DNA of 64,000 bases from Actinomycetota bacterium (GTDB lineage Bacteria; Actinomycetota; Acidimicrobiia; Acidimicrobiales; Microtrichaceae), in assembly GCA_016703525.1 (NCBI GenBank), contig JADJBW010000013.1, positions 1 through 64,000 of the forward strand. The letters are read 5' to 3'. Both the position numbers and the translations under genes were made by a program. Numbering within the stretch: the first letter of the stretch is position 1; every line of letters begins with the position of its first letter. The notes beneath the pieces were generated by a model, which was given only the letters and a program-made list of their open reading frames with translations, did not search any database and was not told the DNA's origin. Positions 9,321-19,752 of the stretch are shown here, piece by piece.

Positions 9321-11044
9321 GTGCCCACGAACGCCAGTTCGCAACAAACCCCACACGGCGCCACCGCACGCACCCGCCTCGCCATCGAGGTCCGCGAACT
9401 CGCGTCCTCGGTGCGCGGTCTACTGGCCGACCTCGACCCCACCGAAGTCCCCCTCACCGCCGCACCCGACCTCTGGCGCGCCTTCACCGAACTCCGCAAA
9501 CTCGCCGCCGCCGGCGAAACCTCTCACCGCCCGCGCCGCCGCAAACGAATGGAAACACGCCGGCCACGCCAACGCAGCCGAATGGCTCGCACACAACACC
9601 GGCACCAGCGTCGGCGCCGCCCGCACCGACCTCAACACCTCACAACGCCTCGAACAACTCCCCGCCACCACCAACGCACTCAAAACCGGCGCACTCTCCC
9701 CCCAACAAGCCGACGCCATCGCGGACGCCGCAACCACCAACCCCAACGCCGAACACGACCTCATCGACCTCGCACAACACGAATCGCTGCGCCGCACCCG
9801 CGAAGAAGCAGCCCGCCGCAAAGCCGAAATCGACGACGAACGCACCAAACGCGACCGCGAAGCCCGCATCCACCGCCAACGCTCATGCCGCACCTGGACC
9901 ACCCCCGACGGCACCGGACACCTCCGCGCCAACGGCCCCGCCGAACACATCGCCGACATCGCCCGCGAACTCGAACACCAACTCACCCGCCAACTCACCA
10001 ACAACCCCACCAACACCAACCCCGCCGACACCAGTAGCGGTCGCGGTCGCGGTGGCAGCGGTGGCGGCGATCGGAATCGTCGATGCAACGACGACAACCG
10101 ACAACCCCCCAACGACACACCCGACAACCTCCGCTTCGACATCCTCCACCACCTCATCACCGAAGGCCCCGACCCACACGACCACCCCGATCACAACCCT
10201 CCCGACCACACCCCCAACGACGACAACGACGACGACGACAACCGCCCCAACACCGGCGACGCCGGCCGCTCCACCCGCAACCAGGAACCCCGCGTCACCG
10301 ACCGAAACGGCACCAAACCGAAACACCCCCGACCGAGCCACGCAACACGACCCGGTCAACGACTCGGCATCCACAACCTCGCCCTACTCCGCATCGACCT
10401 CACCGCACTCACACGCGGCCACACCGAAACCGGCGAAGTCTGCGAACTCGTCGGACACACCAACATCTCCGTCGACAAAGCACGCCAACTCCTCGGCGAC
10501 GCCCTCTGGACCATCGTCCTCACCTGCCGAACGCGCCGCCGGCGTCGTCAACCTCGCCCGCACACCAACCATCGCCCAACAACTCGCACTCCTCTGGGAA
10601 CAACCCCACTGCTCAGTCGCCGGCTGCAACCGCACCATCCGCCTCGAAACCGACCACACCATCGACTGGGCCACCAGCCTCCGCACCATCACCGACCAAC
10701 TCGACCGACTCTGCGACCACCACCACTGGCTCAAAACCCACTCCGGCTGGGCCCTCGCCGCACCACCCAACCCGCCCCCGCACCACAGCATCGGCACACC
10801 CCGCCAACCCATGGTCCCACCCGACCACCCCGACCACCCCACCAACACGGCGCGCACCACGACCGCCAAACCCACCGCTGGCGAGCCCACGGACGCCGGG
10901 CCCGCGGCGACCGGGCCCGCGCCCGGGCCCGCGCCCGCTCCGACACCGGCACCGGCACCGGCGTCCGCCACGGCAGCGTCGACCGGCGATCGGGGCGACC
11001 GCGAACCCACCCAAACAGGCCAGGCAAGCCTCTTCGGCCCCTGA
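9321..11044 (+). CDS. DUF222/13E12-family HNH endonuclease-like protein, frameshifted
   Basis: Member of the actinobacterial DUF222 + HNH family, usually multicopy and of unclear role. The DUF222 part starts at 9321 (RLAIEVRELASSVRGLLADL). An indel near 9520 shifts to ANEWKHAGHANAAEWLAHNTG and ALSPQQADAIADAA. A very hydrophilic Asn/Asp/His/Pro-rich stretch follows (about 10020-10330), then LLRIDLTALTRGHTETGEVC and ISVDKARQLLGDALW. A second indel near 10530 leads to the HNH module, CSVAGCNRTIRLETDHTIDW and LDRLCDHHHWLKTHSGW, with zinc-binding Cys and catalytic His. The tail is Pro/Ala-rich. Strong C-rich, G-poor strand bias through 9440-10860 differs from neighbouring genes. Confidence 0.82.
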
Positions 11045-11243
11045 CAGCCACGGCGTCCCCAACACCGCCCACAGCGTGCGCGACGCCGCGCCACCCGGCC
11101 TTTCAACCCGGCACAGGAAGGCAGAGCATCGGCGCACGCGGGAGGCGCGGGATCTGACTCCACCCGAGCAACCACGGCGCGTGCCCTGCCGCTGCCAGCG
11201 CTGCGGGCGCTACTCGCTCGCGGGCACCACCCATCGGCGCGGT

Positions 11244-11346
11244 GGGGCGCCGCTCTCCAGCGGGCGCTCGCGCCAACAGGCGCTCGCGCCGGGGGCGCCG
11301 CTCGCCAGCGGGCACCGCTCGCCGGCAGGCGCTCTCGCCGGGGGCG
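11244..11346. repeat. 48-bp GC-rich tandem repeat abutting a gene end
   Basis: Two imperfect 48-49-bp copies beginning at GGGGCGCC (11244 and 11292) and a third start at 11341, ending exactly at the stop of the gene on the minus strand. Internal GGCGCTCGCGCC-like palindromes could form hairpins. The rest of the 11045-11243 gap is GC-rich with no gene that I can support. Confidence 0.7.
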
Positions 11347-11673
11347 CTATTCGGCGGACGCGTCCTCGAAGGTCGGCACCTCAACGCCCGGGCGGTAATA
11401 GGTGTAGAGCCCTTCGATGACCTCTTTGATCCCCGCCGACGAACCGCCCTTGGCGAGATCGACGGTCACGACCGACCCGTTGATATGCAACCGGTCGACG
11501 CCACCATGCTCAAAGATGCGCCGCGCCAGCACGTCGACCGGACGATCGCCGACGATCACATCGTCGGGCGAGTACCGCTCGTGGCCCATCCCGGTCAGCG
11601 CGCGGTTGAGCTCGTAGCGAACGGTTCCACCCCGCAGGGAGGGCTTCTCGATGACGGTGACAGGCTGGCCCAT
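11347..11673 (-). CDS. NifU/Nfu N-terminal-domain-like small protein
   Basis: 108 aa from ATG 11673 (MGQPVTVIEKPSLRGGTVRY). Upstream in-frame codons give unconvincing sequence. Blocks NRALTGMGHERY, DRPVDVLARRIFEHGGVDRL and SVVTVDLAKGGSSAGIKEVI then LYTYYRPGVEVP resemble actinobacterial proteins annotated as carrying an Nfu N-terminal domain (the LxERLFxxxGVxxV pattern). It has no cysteine, so it is not an Fe-S scaffold by itself. Role unknown. It ends directly at a tandem-repeat block. Confidence 0.55.
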   Translation of the reverse strand: MGQPVTVIEKPSLRGGTVRYELNRALTGMGHERYSPDDVIVGDRPVDVLARRIFEHGGVDRLHINGSVVTVDLAKGGSSAGIKEVIEGLYTYYRPGVEVPTFEDASAE

Positions 11674-11708
11674 AGCGTCGCTGAGACTACCGCGCCGACC
11701 CTGAACGG

Positions 11709-12764
11709 CTACAGCCGAGGGGCGTTGAACGTGTCGCAGTCGTCGGACGAGCCACTGTCGTAGCCCGCCGTGAACCACCGCTTGCGTTGGGCCGACGTCC
11801 CGTGGGTGAACCCCTCGGGGTTCACCGACCCGGTCGTCGACTTCTGAATCGCGTCGTCGCCGACCCCCGAAGCCGCGTCGAGCGCCTCGTCGATGTCACC
11901 GTCGTCGAGCCGCTTCGCCGGATCGGACTGGCCACGCTCGTACCGCGAGTGCGCCCACACGCCCGCCAGGCAATCGGCCTGCAGCTCGAGGCGAACCGAC
12001 AGGCTCTCCGGCCCGGTCGCCTGATCCGGATCCTGCTGTTCGATCCGCTGCACCTGCTCGGAGATCCCCAGCACGTTCTGCACGTGATGGCCGACCTCGT
12101 GCGCGATCACGTACGCCTGGGCGAAGTCACCGGCGGCACCGAAACGCGTCGCAAGTTCCTCGAAAAACCCGAGATCGACGTACACCTGATTATCGGCGGG
12201 GCAGTAGAACGGCCCCATCTGCGAGAGACCCTCCCCGCATCCGGTCGAGGTGCGTCCCGTGTACAGCACCAGCTTCGTCCGGTCGTACCGCTTTCCCGAG
12301 GTCTGGAACTGCTCGGCCCACACGTTGTTCGTGTCGGTGATGATCACGTTCGCGAAGTCGGTGAGCTCCGGATCGGGATCCTCACTGCGCGGCAAGGCTG
12401 CGTCGGACCCACGCCCCTCATCGGGCAGGGCATCCGCGCTCTCGGCCGATGGGAACTGCGGCAGGTTCATCCCCGACGTGATCACGTCGGCACCCTTGCT
12501 GCCGAGGATCTTCGGCAAGACGAACATCGCGGCAACCATCAACAACACACCGAAGATGCCACCGCCCTTCTTCGCTTTCGAACCGCCGCGCGATGCCCCG
12601 CCACCGCCGAGACCACCGCCGAGACCACCGCCGCCACCGAGGATGTCACCGAGCACCCCGCCGAGGTCACCCATCCCCCCGGTCCCGACCCCGGAGCCGC
12701 CGCCGGCCCCGCGCCGATCGACCACGTCGCCACGATCGGCTTCCTTCGGATCCCACTCCATCAC
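11709..12764 (-). CDS. YpfJ-type neutral zinc metallopeptidase
   Basis: 351 aa. A Gly-rich N-terminal segment (about residues 20-65) precedes one TM helix (GIFGVLLMVAAMFVLPKIL, about 70-87), so the catalytic domain is probably extracytoplasmic. The peptidase domain carries the zinc motif HEVGHHVQNVLG (His222, Glu223, His226) and downstream LELQADCLAGVWAHS, whose Glu is the likely third ligand. PFYCPADNQVYVDLGFFEEL and a HGTSAQRKRWFTAGY end are typical of the Zn_peptidase (PF04228) family. Substrate unknown. Its start overlaps the stop of the upstream membrane gene as ATGA. Confidence 0.93.
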   Translation of the reverse strand: MMEWDPKEADRGDVVDRRGAGGGSGVGTGGMGDLGGVLGDILGGGGGLGGGLGGGGASRGGSKAKKGGGIFGVLLMVAAMFVLPKILGSKGADVITSGMNLPQFPSAESADALPDEGRGSDAALPRSEDPDPELTDFANVIITDTNNVWAEQFQTSGKRYDRTKLVLYTGRTSTGCGEGLSQMGPFYCPADNQVYVDLGFFEELATRFGAAGDFAQAYVIAHEVGHHVQNVLGISEQVQRIEQQDPDQATGPESLSVRLELQADCLAGVWAHSRYERGQSDPAKRLDDGDIDEALDAASGVGDDAIQKSTTGSVNPEGFTHGTSAQRKRWFTAGYDSGSSDDCDTFNAPRL

Positions 12765-13216
12765 TGACCTCCAACCGCAGCGCGAACCGCACCGTCGACC
12801 GACTCCCGGTCACCGCCAGCGCCCGACGGACGCCGCACCGACCTCCACGCCATCCATGCCAACGACACCGACACCGCACCGAGCACTGCATGTACGACGA
12901 CGAAGCCCACGGAATAGTCGCGCATAGCGATGATCACCGGCTGCACAAGCCACAGCGCTGCCGTGACCAGGCACGCAACGCCAACGGGGCGTCGCAGCCG
13001 CTCCACATCCGCAGTCCGGGCGAGCATCGCAGCCACCCAGCCCGCAACGGCGACGAACGCGACCGGGCGAACGAGCGCTCCGAGCAGGTCGCCGCCCCGA
13101 AGCGAGTCGTCGCGAGCGATATTGATCACTCGCTGCACCCACACGAAGAGGGTCCAAACGACCAGCGCGACCACGGGCCAGGGACGGTCGGCCAGCATGA
13201 GCCTGAGACGACGCAT
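12761..13216 (-). CDS. Four-TM membrane protein of unknown function
   Basis: 151 aa from ATG 13216 (MRRLRLMLADRPWPVVALV). Four hydrophobic segments are visible: PVVALVVWTLFVWVQRVI, LVRPVAFVAVAGWVAAML, GVACLVTAALWLVQPVII and VVHAVLGAVSVSLAWMAW. No family is recognised. It overlaps the zinc peptidase start by 4 nt and is presumably cotranscribed and perhaps functionally linked to it. Confidence 0.7.
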   Translation of the reverse strand: MRRLRLMLADRPWPVVALVVWTLFVWVQRVINIARDDSLRGGDLLGALVRPVAFVAVAGWVAAMLARTADVERLRRPVGVACLVTAALWLVQPVIIAMRDYSVGFVVVHAVLGAVSVSLAWMAWRSVRRPSGAGGDRESVDGAVRAAVGGQ

Positions 13217-13455
13217 CGCCGCAGCGTAGTGAGCGACCGGCGTTGCGACCGAACGGTCGCCCATGCGCCGCGCCGCCCGCCGGCAATGGATGCCGACGAT
13301 TTCTCCGCTCGGACGCGCCATTTCCCCGATGGCTCGCGAGTCGAAGGCCGGTCGTTGCCCACGCAACGTCATGGCGGCAGGACCCTCCGCCGCGGGCTGT
13401 GCGGGTCCGGCGACACATCGGGCGAGGTGTCGTACGACTGTGTAAGAGTCGCGTC

Positions 13456-14682
13456 ATGTCTCTCCTGCCGCCGAATGATGAGCCGGTCGTCTACTGGGTC
13501 GACGCGACCAATTCCCAGCAGGGGCCCGAGCCGCTGGGCACCGTGATCGCGAGGGTGATCCACCAGCAGATTCCCGATTCCACGCTCGTGTGGTGGGATG
13601 GGCTCGACCAGTGGGTCGCGTTCAACACGATCGCCGACATGCAGTCCCGCGTAGCCGAGCAACTCACTCCGGCCGAAACGCCGGTTTCGGCGCCGAGCAA
13701 CGCCATCGACACCGCGTGGGCACCCGCCGCTGCGACAGCGAGCACCGAGGTTCCCGCCGGCGAACTCATCGCCAACGCACCTCCGGCCGACGAGACCGGC
13801 ACGAGCTACGGCGCGTCGCTCGAACACGGCGCCGGACCGAGCGGTCTCGATGCGCCAATCGCTGCGTCGCCGATCGAGGTCGCACCCGAAGATCTGCAAC
13901 GGTGGGGCGCAGACGCGGAGGATGTCGAGTGGGCGGCGCCCGACGGCGCCGACGCGGCGGCCCACGTTGTCGCTGTCACGACAGCGGGATCACCCGACGG
14001 CGCCAACGCGGACGCCGCAGCCCCCGACACAGGCATTCCGGCGGCCGCCATGGCGGAAACGGCCGCCGCCACGCCGGGCTCGACCTTCGTCGACACGGCT
14101 CCACCGGCAGCTGTCCACGCGCAAGGCTGGACGGCACCGGTCCCGACCGACGGCCGAACGACAGCACCCGACGCCGCCACCGCCGCTGCCGCTACCGACG
14201 CCGCCACCGCGACCGACGACGCCTCGGCGGATGACATCGTCGCCGGGCTGGTCGGCAGGAGCGACGCGCTGCGACGCGACGAGTACGCCGCGTCCTCGGC
14301 CGCCGAGCGGTTGATCACGGCGATCGGCGCCGCACTCGAACAGCGCGGATTCACGCTGCAGGCATCCGACGCGCCCCGAGACGCGGCGGACGACAGCGGC
14401 CGCCCCAACCTCGACAGCACCTTGCATGCGATCGATGAGCGCACCGGCGCGTCCGCGACGGTCGCTCTCACGTGCGACCGACCCCTCGGCTCGCTCGCCC
14501 AGCTGGCGGATGCCCGCGCCACACTCGACCTCGCCATGGCAACGCCCGACGGTTCGGCCGGCCGCGACCTTCGCATCCGCCTCGCCGACTATGTCGCCGG
14601 TGACGGTTCGGTCGACGAATTGCTCGTCGATCACCACCTCGGCGCGTTGCTCGCGGTGCTTCGCCGCACCACGACCCGCTGA
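13456..14682 (+). CDS. GYF_2-domain protein with long Ala/Thr-rich linker
   Basis: 408 aa from ATG 13456. Residues 10-60 form a GYF_2-like domain (VYWVDATNSQQGPEPLGTVI, DSTLVWWDGLDQWVAF), usually a peptide-binding or bacterial envelope-associated module. A low-complexity Ala/Thr/Asp linker covers about 70-260. The C-terminal 130 residues are a separate folded unit (AAERLITAIGAALEQRGFTL, DRPLGSLAQLADARATLDLA) that I do not recognise. The last 39 bp, including the stop, are duplicated downstream. Confidence 0.72.
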   Translation: MSLLPPNDEPVVYWVDATNSQQGPEPLGTVIARVIHQQIPDSTLVWWDGLDQWVAFNTIADMQSRVAEQLTPAETPVSAPSNAIDTAWAPAAATASTEVPAGELIANAPPADETGTSYGASLEHGAGPSGLDAPIAASPIEVAPEDLQRWGADAEDVEWAAPDGADAAAHVVAVTTAGSPDGANADAAAPDTGIPAAAMAETAAATPGSTFVDTAPPAAVHAQGWTAPVPTDGRTTAPDAATAAAATDAATATDDASADDIVAGLVGRSDALRRDEYAASSAAERLITAIGAALEQRGFTLQASDAPRDAADDSGRPNLDSTLHAIDERTGASATVALTCDRPLGSLAQLADARATLDLAMATPDGSAGRDLRIRLADYVAGDGSVDELLVDHHLGALLAVLRRTTTR

Positions 14683-14756
14683 CCGTCGGTCACCACCCCG
14701 GCGCAGCGCCCCTCGGCGTTGCTCGCGGTGCTTCGCCGCACCACGACCCGCTGACC
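14646..14756. repeat. 72-bp-period direct duplication of a gene 3' end
   Basis: A 39-bp sequence starting GTTGCTCGCGGTGCTTCG is identical at 14646-14684 and 14718-14756. The first copy is the coding end plus TGA of the GYF-domain gene; the second repeats the end and the stop outside the gene. Confidence 0.95.
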
Positions 14757-14776
14757 GGCGCCCTCGGCGCCGCGCC

Positions 14777-14794
14777 CCTCGGCTGGCGCCGAGG
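14777..14794. terminator. Hairpin between convergent genes
   Basis: Perfect 7-bp stem CCTCGGC / GCCGAGG with a TGGC loop, between the convergent GYF-domain and cyclase genes. No T-run, as is common in high-GC actinobacteria; it could end transcription from both sides. Confidence 0.45.
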
Positions 14795-14802
14795 CGGAGG
14801 CG

Positions 14803-15654
14803 TCAGACCCTCGACGCGCCGCCCTCGTCGACCACGCGCAATGACGGGTGCCGCTGCGATGTCGGCGTCGGCGCCCAGGCGTCGGACGGCACGCGGAGCT
14901 GGCTGACGCCGGCGACGTCACCGACCCCCATCGCCTGCACCGTCACCCGGCCGACCTCGTCGACCCACTCCGGGATGGCGTCGCGCACGCCCACGGCGAG
15001 CAACTCGCCGGGTGCGGCGGCCTCGCAGAGGCGCGCAGCGAGGTTCACGGGCCGGCCGATGTAGTCGTCACCCTCGAAGAGCAGCATCATGCCCGCGGCG
15101 ATGCCGCCGTGAATGTCGAACCCCTCGTCTTCCACGCGGAGCAACAGCTCGGCTGCAGTCGCCACGACCGGCCCGGCCTCGGCGCCCACGAGCATCACGC
15201 CATCACCCATCCACTTCGCGACTCGGGTTCCTCGCCGGGCCGTCACGTCGCGACATGCGGAACGGAACCTGGTGAGCATCTCAATGGCCGAGTGCGCCCC
15301 GTATTGATCCGTGAACCGGGTGAAACCGCACACGTCGATGAACGCCACGATCCGGTGCAGCGATTGGTTCAGATCGACCCACTCCGGCACCGGACGCTCG
15401 ATGCCGGTGCCCGACGCGCCCGCCGTCTCGGCGTCGGTTCCCAACATCGTGGACGGGTCCGCGGTCGTCGCGAGTGGGTGCGCATCGGCGTGCACTGTGG
15501 TGAGCGGGTCGCCGACTCCGCCTCCGTCGGGCAACGGCTGGTCGCCGCCCCCGTCCACGGTCGCACCGGCGGTGAACAGCCGGCGCACCGCCTGATGAGC
15601 GCTATCGGACGACTCGTGGGCGCGCGGTCGCTTCTGCGCTGCTGGCCGCACCAT
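14803..15654 (-). CDS. Class III adenylate/guanylate cyclase
   Basis: Cytosolic nucleotide cyclase, 283 aa from ATG 15654 (TTG at 15687 is an alternative start). The CHD domain begins at HRIVAFIDVCGFTRFTDQYG, whose Asp binds metal. VAKWMGDGVMLVGAEAG supplies the second metal Asp, and GRPVNLAARLCEAAAPGELL is the conserved dimer-interface and catalytic region with NxxxR-like chemistry. There is no membrane segment; the N-terminal 100 residues are a low-complexity linker. Its cAMP or cGMP product would fit a CRP-type regulator, and a perfect CRP-like box is present at 9240-9263. Confidence 0.9.
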   Translation of the reverse strand: MVRPAAQKRPRAHESSDSAHQAVRRLFTAGATVDGGGDQPLPDGGGVGDPLTTVHADAHPLATTADPSTMLGTDAETAGASGTGIERPVPEWVDLNQSLHRIVAFIDVCGFTRFTDQYGAHSAIEMLTRFRSACRDVTARRGTRVAKWMGDGVMLVGAEAGPVVATAAELLLRVEDEGFDIHGGIAAGMMLLFEGDDYIGRPVNLAARLCEAAAPGELLAVGVRDAIPEWVDEVGRVTVQAMGVGDVAGVSQLRVPSDAWAPTPTSQRHPSLRVVDEGGASRV

Positions 15655-15931
15655 TCGATGTGTCACATGAGCAATGGTGGCAAGCAAGTGCTAGCTAGAG
15701 CAAGCACATTCGGTGTGACATGTTCGCTAACGGGCAGGTTTGCCGGTCCGCAATAGGGACCACTACCCACGTTCGTGCCACCACTCGGGGTGCCGTGCGA
15801 AGACCCGGGAAGACCGCGAGGCCAGGCGTTCCGCAACATCGCGAAGCCGGACACGCCCGGAACGAGGCGATCCGGGCTACTCAGAAGGAGACCCGCTGGT
15901 CGGCGAAGGCTGCACGCACGGCGTCACGGCC
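15655..15931. other. Upstream region of the cyclase gene, no gene seen
   Basis: No convincing coding sequence. The inverted heptamers TGTCACA (15661-15667) and TGTGACA (15714-15720) flank a locally AT-richer stretch (GTGCTAGCTAGAGCAAGC) that may hold the cyclase promoter. Nothing else is recognised up to the hexamer repeats. Confidence 0.4.
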
Positions 15932-16783
<852 letters not shown>

Positions 16784-16888
16784 GCGGCGACTCTAACCAC
16801 CGTTCCCCGGAGGAAATCCTTGCGCGTGCCAGTACATTGACTCCAGGGGTCGTGCCCAATCGGCGGGTCGAGCCCCAGGGGGTCACCG

Positions 16889-17131
16889 ATGGCGGGCACG
16901 TCCGGGAGGACAGACACAGAGCCACACGACCGGACGGCGACCATCGGCGCGACACCGCGGCTCGTCGTCGGCGATCGCGTCGAAGTGCGGCGCCGATTCG
17001 ATGATGCGTGGGCGCGGGGCTTCGCCGTCGCCCGCGTTGTCGACAACCGGTTCGAGCTCCGACGGCTCAGCGACGGAGCGATCCTGCCGGCGCTCTTCGA
17101 TCCGACCGATCTGCGTCCCGAGGCGCGCTAG
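16889..17131 (+). CDS. Conserved small hypothetical protein
   Basis: 80 aa from ATG 16889. The body reads RLVVGDRVEVRRRFDDAWAR, VVDNRFELRRLSDGAILP and ALFDPTDLRPEAR, a compact beta-rich pattern resembling a small SH3-like or Tudor-like barrel. No function is recognised. It is divergent from rnhB and followed directly by tandem repeats. Confidence 0.6.
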   Translation: MAGTSGRTDTEPHDRTATIGATPRLVVGDRVEVRRRFDDAWARGFAVARVVDNRFELRRLSDGAILPALFDPTDLRPEAR

Positions 17132-17139
17132 GGCGCTCT

Positions 17140-17213
17140 GAGGCGCGACCCGCCAGACCAGCGCGACCCGCCAGACCAGCGCGAGCCGCCAGACCAGCGC
17201 GAGCCTCGCCAGA
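17140..17213. repeat. 18-bp tandem repeat
   Basis: Four imperfect copies of GCGCGACCCGCCAGACCA starting 9 nt after the stop of the 80-aa gene; later copies carry GAGCC instead of GACCC. Confidence 0.88.
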
Positions 17214-17288
17214 TCCACGAGACCTGGCCAAGCCAGTCACCGCTACCCGAGGCAGCCGACGCTCCCGGCCGCCTCGGCGACCGTCCGC

Positions 17289-17708
17289 TCAGGGCGTCCC
17301 GCTGGCCTCAATGCCCGCGATGTCACCGGCGGTGGCCGCATCGGGACCCGTCACCAGGAACGCCGCCACGATCTCACCCGCCACAGCGGAGCTCGTGGCG
17401 CGCAGGCTGAGCGCCAGCACGTTCGCGTCGTTCCAGCGACGCGCTCCGATCGCCGTCACCGCGTCGCCGCACAACGCAGCGCGCACGCCCGGCACCTTGT
17501 TCGCCGCGATCGACACGCCGGTTCCCGTCCAGCACCCGACGATGCCGACGTCGGCCGCGCCCTTCGCGACCCGTTCACCGACCCGCCGACCGATCGCGAC
17601 CCACTCGCCGACCGGCAACACCTCTACCTCGTGACCGGCGGCCCGAAGGTCCTCGACGACGCGCTCGACCATCGCCGATCGGTCGTCGGCGCCCACGACC
17701 ACCCTCAC
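17289..17708 (-). CDS. rpiB: RpiB/LacA-family sugar-phosphate isomerase
   Basis: Interconverts ribose-5-phosphate and ribulose-5-phosphate (pentose phosphate pathway). 139 aa. The active-site stretch IVGCWTGTGVSIAANKVPGV holds the catalytic Cys and the anion-binding loop, and RAALCGDAVTAIGARRWNDANVL supplies the substrate-binding helix and Asn. The N-terminus MRVVVGADDRSAMVERV fits the family, although the usual GSDHAG is altered to GADDRS, so the substrate could be a related sugar phosphate. Its start overlaps the stop of the upstream gene (ATGA). Confidence 0.87.
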   Translation of the reverse strand: MRVVVGADDRSAMVERVVEDLRAAGHEVEVLPVGEWVAIGRRVGERVAKGAADVGIVGCWTGTGVSIAANKVPGVRAALCGDAVTAIGARRWNDANVLALSLRATSSAVAGEIVAAFLVTGPDAATAGDIAGIEASGTP

Positions 17709-19692
17709 GAGAAGGAGCCTCCCAGGGCATCGTCGGGCGAATCGGATCCGGCGCCCGCTGCCGCGTCACGAGCCGCCGCGCCGTCGCCCGGCGCTTCGCC
17801 CGGGCGGTCCCCGGCGTCACCCTCGCGCCGCGCCTTGACACCCCGCCGCCCACGCAATGGCGCCGGTTCGGCAAGCAGCGTTTCACCTCGTGCGTCCCGC
17901 GCCGTCCACGAGGGGTCGAGCATCGGTGCCGACCACAGCGGAACCGCCACCGTTCGCCCCGGCCACGGCGACACCTCGAACAACACCGCGGGCCGCGAGC
18001 CGTGCCAGCGCACAGCGACGCCGGCCCGACCGAATCGGGTCGGGATGTTCGCCACATCGAGCGTGCGGCCGGCCTCCGCGTCGGTCCAGTCGCCCCACAC
18101 CGCCAGTCCGTCGGGGCGCGTCGCCAGCACGCCGTCGAGGACGCTCGTGACGAAGCGGGCCGACCAGCCGACCGACGGCCGACCGTCGCCGTTCGCCCAC
18201 ACACCCAGCGCACCGCCCAGCCCGAGCAGATCGACCGGGTCGACCTCGGAGCGTCCGGCCCAGCGGCGCCGGGTCCTGGGCGCGGCGTCGCCGCGCCGCT
18301 GCGCCCGGCGGGCCAGGTCGGCGCCAAGATCGGGCTGGTCGAGATCGCCGGCCATATCGGCGGCGGAGCGGAGTGCGTCCGCCGCGGCCGCGAGCGATGC
18401 CGGAGCCGCGTGCTCGTCGAGGTGGCGGTCGAGCCAGGTCGCAGCCTTCGCCAGCGGCAAGAGCAGCGACTCCGCCGCCGTTGTGTTGACGCCGCCAACC
18501 CAGAGCGCCCCGAGCGCTGCAACGAACGCCGTCGTCTGATCGATCACGGCCGCGCGGTCCTGGCCCCGCCGGCCGATCTCGCCCGAACGCTGTTGCTCGT
18601 CGAGCAGCACGGCGACCGTGTCGTCGTTCGCGTCGCGGCCGGCGACCAGGCCGAGGCGCGCGCGGGCTCGCACCACGTGCGCGCAATCGGTCAACGAATC
18701 ATGCGCTCCGGGACCGATCAGCACGTCGGCGACCGACCGCGTCCACGCCTGCCCGAGCACGCGATCGCCGCTGTCGACGGACGCAAGCGCCGAGACGTGC
18801 GCGCGCCAACCGGCGGTGATCGAGGCCACCTCGGGCACCCGCGCAGCAGCGGCACCGCCCCCACGAGCGACCGAGCCCGCAGAACCAGCCGAACCAGCCG
18901 AACCCGCCGAACCAGCCGAACCGACCGAACCCGCCGAACCAGCCGAACCGACCGAACCCGCCGCCAGCGAACTCGCCAACTGCAGGAGGCGATCGCCTGC
19001 GAGGGGCGCCAGCCGCCGGCCACACGCCAGCCGCGGACCCGGGGCAACTCGGACGCCGCGCCATCGGCGAGCCCCGACGCGAACAGCCGCGCCCGCACAA
19101 CAGCGGTGTGTGGCACTGCGACCAGCGCGAGCACCGCAGCGGCAGGCGCCGGCGCCACCGCCACGAACTCCGCGGTCTCGGCCGCACGCCACAGCGACGG
19201 GCGGTCCTCCGCCCCGGCGAAGCGTCGCGCCGACATCGACCACCGCACCAGCGGGGCCCCGTCGACGTCGACCCCCTCGGCATGGGCCGTCACGGCGGCG
19301 ACCGACTCGATCACGAACGCGATTCCCACGGGCACCGCGGTCCGGTTCTCCACCTCGAGGGCCACGTCGCACCGGCCACCCGGAGCGGTGACGCCGGATG
19401 CCGTCGCCACGATGTCGCCGCCGGGAACGCGGATCACGGTTTCGACCACGGGCATACCGTCCACCAGCCGTTGGCGCACCGACGCCTCGCCCGTCGGCTC
19501 GTGCCAACGCTCCTCGCTCGAGACCCACCAGCGCACCGTTGCGCCAACGCGATCGAGTCGAATCGCACCGCCCGGCCCGACCGACGCCTCAGCGGGCCTA
19601 CCCACCACCCCGAGCCGCACGCCGTCGGCAGCGTGAATCCCCAGCGCACCCAGCGTTCGGCCGCGGTCCTCGGCTCCTTGCAGATCGATCAT
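17705..19692 (-). CDS. Large hypothetical protein, one frameshift
   Basis: About 660 aa if an indel near 19020 is corrected. The N-terminal 220 residues are beta-rich (ATVRWWVSSEERWHEPTGEA, MPVVETVIRVPGGDIVATA, CDVALEVENRTAVPVGIAF). A Gly-Ser-Ala/Val linker encoded at about 18885-18960 follows. The C-terminal part is helical (AHDSLTDCAHVVRARARLGL, LLLPLAKAATWLDRHLDEHA) and ends with FGRAGVAVRWHGSRPAVLFEV and a low-complexity tail. The beta-sandwich, helical barrel and RWHG..P.LLFE pattern recalls six-hairpin glycosidase-like proteins, but I see no catalytic motif. It is the first gene of a pair with rpiB. Confidence 0.5.
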
Positions 19693-19752
19693 CGGACCGA
19701 ACGCTAGGTGGGCCGACCGGACCGGGCCGAACGCAGCACCGACGTTGCCGCC

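Noticed and set aside
9134..11044. Three separate long proteins in the DUF222 region
   Set aside because: Each frame carries a different ordered piece of one DUF222-HNH protein, so two indels explain it better than overlapping genes.
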